Source of the DNA: Methylopumilus sp009926035
Lineage (GTDB): Bacteria > Pseudomonadota > Gammaproteobacteria > Burkholderiales > Methylophilaceae
Direction of reading: 5' to 3'
Length of the DNA stretch: 8,942 nucleotides
Assembly (NCBI GenBank): GCA_041165405.1
Contig: JBEANL010000024.1
Coordinates: 1-8,942, forward strand
The translations under genes and the position numbers were made by a program. The notes under the pieces were generated by a model, which saw nothing but the letters and a program-made list of their open reading frames with translations, was not told the origin of the DNA and did not search any database. Positions 5,768 to 8,942 of this stretch are shown here, piece by piece. Each line of letters begins with the position of its first letter. The stretch's first letter is position 1.

Positions 5768-6487
5768 TTAATCTTTAGTCACTTCAATTAGATAATTGAC
5801 TGAGACATCATCTCCTAATTTGTAGACATCTGTGATGGGGTTATAAGTCATACCCGTTAGTGTTTTTATATTTAAATTTTCATTTCGGCACCATGCAATC
5901 AACTCGGAAGGTTTAATAAATTTTTCATAGTCGTGTGTGCCACGTGGCAATAACTTAAGAATATATTCGGCACCAATCACAGCAAATAAGTAAGCCTTAA
6001 CATTACGGTTAATCGTTGACATAAAAAGTGTGCCGCCCGGTTTTAAAATTTTTGCACATAAAGACACAATGCTTGATGGCTCTGGCACATGCTCTAGCAT
6101 TTCCATACATGTGATGACATCAAATAACGGGCCATCTTGTGAAGCTAAGACATCCAATGAGGTACATTGATAATCAATATCAAGTTTAGATTGAAGTGCG
6201 TGAAGCTTTGCAATGTTAATCACTTTTTCACCCATATCAATACCCGTCACATCCGCACCGAGTTTTGCCATAGACTCGGACAAAATACCACCACCACAGC
6301 CGACATCGAGTACTTTTTTGTTTTTTAAATTTACTTTTTCATGAATAAAATTAAGGCGAAGTGGGTTGATCTGATGAAGTGGTTTAAATTCACTTCCCTC
6401 GTCCCACCATTTGTGAGCGAGCTCATTAAATTTATCGACTTCTTCTTGTGAAACGTTTATATGTTTCGTTTTAGCTTGAGTTGCCAT
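5768..6487 (-). CDS. ubiG: ubiquinone biosynthesis O-methyltransferase UbiG
   Basis: UbiG catalyses both O-methylation steps of ubiquinone synthesis using SAM, at the inner face of the cytoplasmic membrane. The 239 residues match E. coli UbiG (240). Visible features are the N-terminal EVDKFNELAHKWWDEGSEFKPLHQINPLRL signature (16-45) and SAM motif I VLDVGCGGG (59-67). An acidic D84 ends the second strand, followed by CMEMLEHVPEP (127-137) and LKPGGTLFMSTINR (148-161). The UbiG-specific insertion YLFAVIGAEYILKLLPRGTHDYEKFIKPSEL (166-196) is linked to membrane association in E. coli. The start is placed at the ATG at 6487 because the N-terminus then matches the family and the next Met is residue 73. 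The gene therefore overlaps the deaminase gene by 31 bp. An AAGGA motif about 12 bases upstream of the ATG may serve as ribosome-binding site. Presence of the gene indicates ubiquinone-based respiration. Confidence 0.97.
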   Translation of the reverse strand: MATQAKTKHINVSQEEVDKFNELAHKWWDEGSEFKPLHQINPLRLNFIHEKVNLKNKKVLDVGCGGGILSESMAKLGADVTGIDMGEKVINIAKLHALQSKLDIDYQCTSLDVLASQDGPLFDVITCMEMLEHVPEPSSIVSLCAKILKPGGTLFMSTINRNVKAYLFAVIGAEYILKLLPRGTHDYEKFIKPSELIAWCRNENLNIKTLTGMTYNPITDVYKLGDDVSVNYLIEVTKD

Positions 6488-7791
6488 CGTAGCGCTATAT
6501 CCTTACATGCTTGAATATCCATGGATGCGAAGTGCCCTTCCTCGTATTGCAATATACCATTTACCCAGACGTGACTGACTTCTTCCCGTGATGCTGCATA
6601 AACTAAATGGCTCATCGGATCATATATGGGCAATGTTGATACATTGTCCATATTAAATACAGTCAAATCGGCATATTTACCTTTTTCGATAGATCCGATG
6701 CGATCGTCTAAGCCTAATGCTTTTGCAGCATTAATGGTCATCATCTCTAAAGATGTACTAGCATTAAGTGTCGCAGGATTTTTTGTGAGCCCTTTAGCAA
6801 GTAAAGACGCTAATTGCATATCATGTAATAAATCTTGCCTATTATTACTTGCACTTCCATCTGTGCCAATACATACATTAATATTATTTTTTTGTAATAT
6901 TTCTATATCTGCAATACCACTTCCTAATTTTAAGTTTGAAGTTGGGCAATGAATCACTGACACAGATTCTTTTGAAAGCGTTGTTATATCCTCATCATTC
7001 AAATAAACGGAATGGACTGCCATGAATTGCGGACTCAAAATGCCAAGACGATGAAGTCTTTCAATGGGTCTTAATTGGTATTGTTTTAAACTTTCTTGAA
7101 TCTCATTTTCTGTTTCATGCACATGCATATGAATAGTAAGATTGAGCTGATTGGCGTAAGTTAAAACTTGATCGAGTGTCTTATCTGAGACTGAATATGG
7201 TGCATGTGGTGCTAAGCTTGATGTAATAAGGATTTCGTCGCGCCAACCATCTCTAGCCTCAAGCCCTTTCATCAAGTAATCCTCCCCATCATTCGCGTAA
7301 TTCGATGGATAATCCATCACAAAAAGCGCAATGTTCGCTCTCATACCGCTTTGTTTGATCGCGCGAGATGCTGCTTCAGGATAAAAATACATTTCATTGA
7401 ATGTCGTTACACCACTCTTTAACATTTCAGCACATGCAATTAATGTGCCATCGTATACAAAATCAGGGGTGACCCATTTTTTTTCCAAGGGCCAAATAGA
7501 TTCGTTAAGCCATGTATGAAGTGGTTGATCATCTGCAAAACCTCTAAATAAATTCATTGCAGCATGTGTATGTGCATTGATAAGGCCGGGAGTCACGATA
7601 TGATGGTGAAGCTGAAAGTGCTCTTGAGTTTGATAAAGTGAAGCAACTTTTTTTGTCTCAATAATATCAATGATTCGATCCTGATCAATAACGATCGAAT
7701 GATCTTCTAGTGTTATATTATGCGGCCTAACGGGACAGATCCATTTAGCAGAAATAATCGTGCTGACATGCTGAACTTGAGGATCTGCCAT
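6457..7791 (-). CDS. mtaD: 5-methylthioadenosine/S-adenosylhomocysteine deaminase-like amidohydrolase
   Basis: A complete 444-residue TRZ/ATZ-type amidohydrolase. Metal-dependent deaminases of this group hydrolyse adenine-type amino groups; characterised bacterial members act on methylthioadenosine, S-adenosylhomocysteine or adenosine. Visible residues are H74 and H76 in NAHTH (metal), H196 in LAPHAPY, H223 and E226 in HVHET (metal ligand and catalytic acid), H260 in MAVHS, and D311 in GTDGSASNN (metal). The motif order matches Thermotoga TM0936-type MTA/SAH deaminase, and the small beta-domain formed by both ends is present. Older databases often call such proteins chlorohydrolases (AtzA/TrzN-like), but genomic context favours nucleoside deamination. 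The neighbours are purA, 6 bp upstream, and ubiG, which overlaps its 3' end by 31 bp and makes SAH. A related order (deaminase, ubiG, HAD phosphatase) occurs in Pseudomonas, as I recall. No clear Shine-Dalgarno precedes the ATG, consistent with coupling to purA. Exact substrate is inferred. Confidence 0.88.
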   Translation of the reverse strand: MADPQVQHVSTIISAKWICPVRPHNITLEDHSIVIDQDRIIDIIETKKVASLYQTQEHFQLHHHIVTPGLINAHTHAAMNLFRGFADDQPLHTWLNESIWPLEKKWVTPDFVYDGTLIACAEMLKSGVTTFNEMYFYPEAASRAIKQSGMRANIALFVMDYPSNYANDGEDYLMKGLEARDGWRDEILITSSLAPHAPYSVSDKTLDQVLTYANQLNLTIHMHVHETENEIQESLKQYQLRPIERLHRLGILSPQFMAVHSVYLNDEDITTLSKESVSVIHCPTSNLKLGSGIADIEILQKNNINVCIGTDGSASNNRQDLLHDMQLASLLAKGLTKNPATLNASTSLEMMTINAAKALGLDDRIGSIEKGKYADLTVFNMDNVSTLPIYDPMSHLVYAASREEVSHVWVNGILQYEEGHFASMDIQACKDIALRWQLKLKRNI

Positions 7792-7797
7792 CAGGTA

Positions 7798-8942
7798 TTA
7801 ATCGAAGGGATGTTTAAGAACAATCGTTTCGTCACGCTCAGGGCCTGTGGATACCACATGAATGGGCACTTCACATAATTTTTCTAATGTTTTGAGATAA
7901 TGCTGCGCATTTTTAGGTAAGGCACCCCATGATTTAATACCAAAGGTATTTTCACTCCAACCATCGACTTCAATCAGTATTGGCTTACAACGTTCCACTT
8001 GATCGGCACCTAAAGGTAGTAGATCAATTTTTTTACCATCTAATTCGTAGCCTACACATATCCCAATTTTTTTAATGCCATCTAATACATCTAACTTTGT
8101 AATGCATAAACCTGTCAGACTATTAATCATGGCAGAGCGTTTTAATGCTGCAGCATCAAACCAACCACAACGTCTTTTACGTTTAGTGACCGTCCCAATT
8201 TCTTTACCCTTTGTTGACATTTGATATCCAGGTGTATTTTCAGTTTCAATATCCAGCTCACTTGGAAAAGGGCCGCCTCCGACGCGTGTGGTATAAGCTT
8301 TTGTTATGCCTAAAATATAATGCAACATATGAGGGCCTACACCAGCGCCTGCTGCTGCCTGGCCTGATACACAATTTGATGAAGTCACATAAGGATAAGT
8401 GCCATGATCAATATCTAAAAGTGAACCTTGCGCACCTTCAAACAATAAATTTTTATTCTTGGCGTTCGCTTCATAAATTTTTTGTGATACGTCGGCAAGA
8501 TACGGTTTAATTTTATCCGCATGCGTCATTGAAAGATCGAATTGTTTATTGACATCGATCGGATCTTTTTTCAAATAATGCTGCAAGACAAAATTATGGT
8601 AATCCATCACTTCAATGAGTTTCTTTTTAAATGAGTCTGGATTAAGTAAGTCGTAGACACGCAGTGAGCGACGCGCGACTTTATCTTCATACGCCGGGCC
8701 AATACCTTTGCCGGTGGTACCGATTTTGTTTGCACCCCGCGCCGCTTCACGCGCCGCATCAAGTGCCGTGTGATAGGGCAAGATCACCGGACAAGCTTCC
8801 GAGACTTTGAGCCGAGAGGCCACCTCGACGCCGGAGGCCTCGAGCTTATCGATCTCGCGAAGCAGATCCGGCACGGACAGCACCACACCATTACCGATGT
8901 AACACGCCACGCCTGCACGCATAATCCCGGACGGGATCAATT
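7798..8942 (-). CDS. purA: adenylosuccinate synthetase (5' end outside window)
   Basis: PurA converts IMP and aspartate to adenylosuccinate using GTP, the first committed step to AMP. The visible 380 residues are the C-terminal bulk. The frame begins at LIPSGIMRAG, which aligns near residue 56 of E. coli PurA (432). About 54 residues, including the GDEGKGK nucleotide-binding loop, therefore lie past the right edge. The TTG at 8938-8940 is a Leu codon, not a start. Landmarks, numbered from that Leu, are YIGNGVVLS (14-22), GTTGKGIGPAYEDKVARR (74-91), FEGAQGSLLDIDHGTYPYVTSSN, TRVGGGPFPSE, KRKRRCGWFDAAALKRS, TKLDVLD and STGPERDET. The gene stops 6 bp before the deaminase start and probably leads the minus-strand operon within the window. 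Codon use is split. From 7798 to about 8650 it is AT-rich like its neighbours; from about 8650 to the edge it is about 59% GC with G/C-ending codons. This suggests a recombined or chimeric 5' segment. Confidence 0.96.
   Translation of the reverse strand, partial: LIPSGIMRAGVACYIGNGVVLSVPDLLREIDKLEASGVEVASRLKVSEACPVILPYHTALDAAREAARGANKIGTTGKGIGPAYEDKVARRSLRVYDLLNPDSFKKKLIEVMDYHNFVLQHYLKKDPIDVNKQFDLSMTHADKIKPYLADVSQKIYEANAKNKNLLFEGAQGSLLDIDHGTYPYVTSSNCVSGQAAAGAGVGPHMLHYILGITKAYTTRVGGGPFPSELDIETENTPGYQMSTKGKEIGTVTKRKRRCGWFDAAALKRSAMINSLTGLCITKLDVLDGIKKIGICVGYELDGKKIDLLPLGADQVERCKPILIEVDGWSENTFGIKSWGALPKNAQHYLKTLEKLCEVPIHVVSTGPERDETIVLKHPFD
8650..8942. other. high-GC segment inside purA
   Basis: Hand counts give about 32-40% GC per 60-base line over 8401-8640, 53% for 8641-8700, and 57-65% for each line from 8701 to 8940. 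The purA frame is intact across the change and the encoded residues are well conserved. The segment continues past the window edge, so its full extent is unknown. Homologous replacement from a high-GC relative and a chimeric assembly join are both possible. Confidence 0.75.

Noticed and set aside
6626..6952. 108-codon plus-strand frame within the deaminase gene
   Set aside because: It is antisense to the conserved deaminase, including the codons for the GTDGSASNN metal site, and has no support of its own. The 99-codon plus-strand frame at 8211-8510 within purA was rejected for the same reason.
1..8942. Mobile elements, CRISPR arrays, tRNAs, phage or defence genes
   Set aside because: No transposase, terminal inverted repeats, regularly spaced repeats, tRNA folds or defence-type genes were seen; apart from the purA GC shift, the content is housekeeping.

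Overview
The window is a gene-dense stretch of a bacterial chromosome. Nearly all of it is protein-coding, spacers are mostly 0-35 bp, and there are no insertion sequences, CRISPR arrays or tRNAs. Base composition is AT-rich (hand estimates: about 28-30% GC in the first gene, about 33-40% in most others). The gene set points to a proteobacterium: an AldB/ExaC-type aldehyde dehydrogenase with a DUF779 partner, a small 4.5S-type SRP RNA ahead of dnaX-ybaB-recR, and purA / MTA-SAH deaminase / ubiG / HAD phosphatase. UbiG implies ubiquinone-dependent respiration. AT richness and tight packing fit a streamlined betaproteobacterium, for example a freshwater or marine member of the Methylophilaceae. 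That taxonomic placement is inference from general knowledge, not from a search.

Layout. At 1-413 (+) lies the 3' part of a HAD-like hydrolase gene cut by the window edge. It is followed at 435-1955 (+) by a complete aldehyde dehydrogenase. A strong intrinsic terminator (1976-2009) separates this from a DUF779 gene (2010-2396, +), and the terminator's U-tract directly abuts the DUF779 ATG. At 2427-2521 is the SRP RNA gene ffs, preceded by a plausible -10 box. Next comes the replication/repair cluster dnaX (2555-4183), ybaB (4204-4512) and recR (4522-5124), all +. The remaining genes run on the minus strand and read, in order of transcription, purA (5' end beyond the window), MTA/SAH deaminase, ubiG and a Gph/MupP-like phosphatase. 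This operon has gaps or overlaps of +6, -31 and +2 bp. It meets recR tail-to-tail with a 4-bp overlap of the stop codons and no terminator between them.

How the genes relate. The aldehyde dehydrogenase oxidises aldehydes, and DUF779 is its usual genomic companion of unknown function. DnaX loads the sliding clamp; YbaB and RecR act in nucleoid binding and recombinational repair. In the minus-strand operon UbiG consumes SAM and releases S-adenosylhomocysteine, which the deaminase can convert to the inosyl form. PurA works on IMP-to-AMP flux, so the first three genes share an adenine/SAM-recycling theme.

Points most worth a second look are: (1) a run of ten A residues in dnaX, flanked by stops in both alternative frames, which looks like a programmed slippage site producing a short gamma form; (2) an abrupt shift inside purA from about 33% to about 59% GC near 8650, suggesting a mosaic gene or a chimeric assembly; (3) the terminator hairpin butted against the DUF779 start codon.
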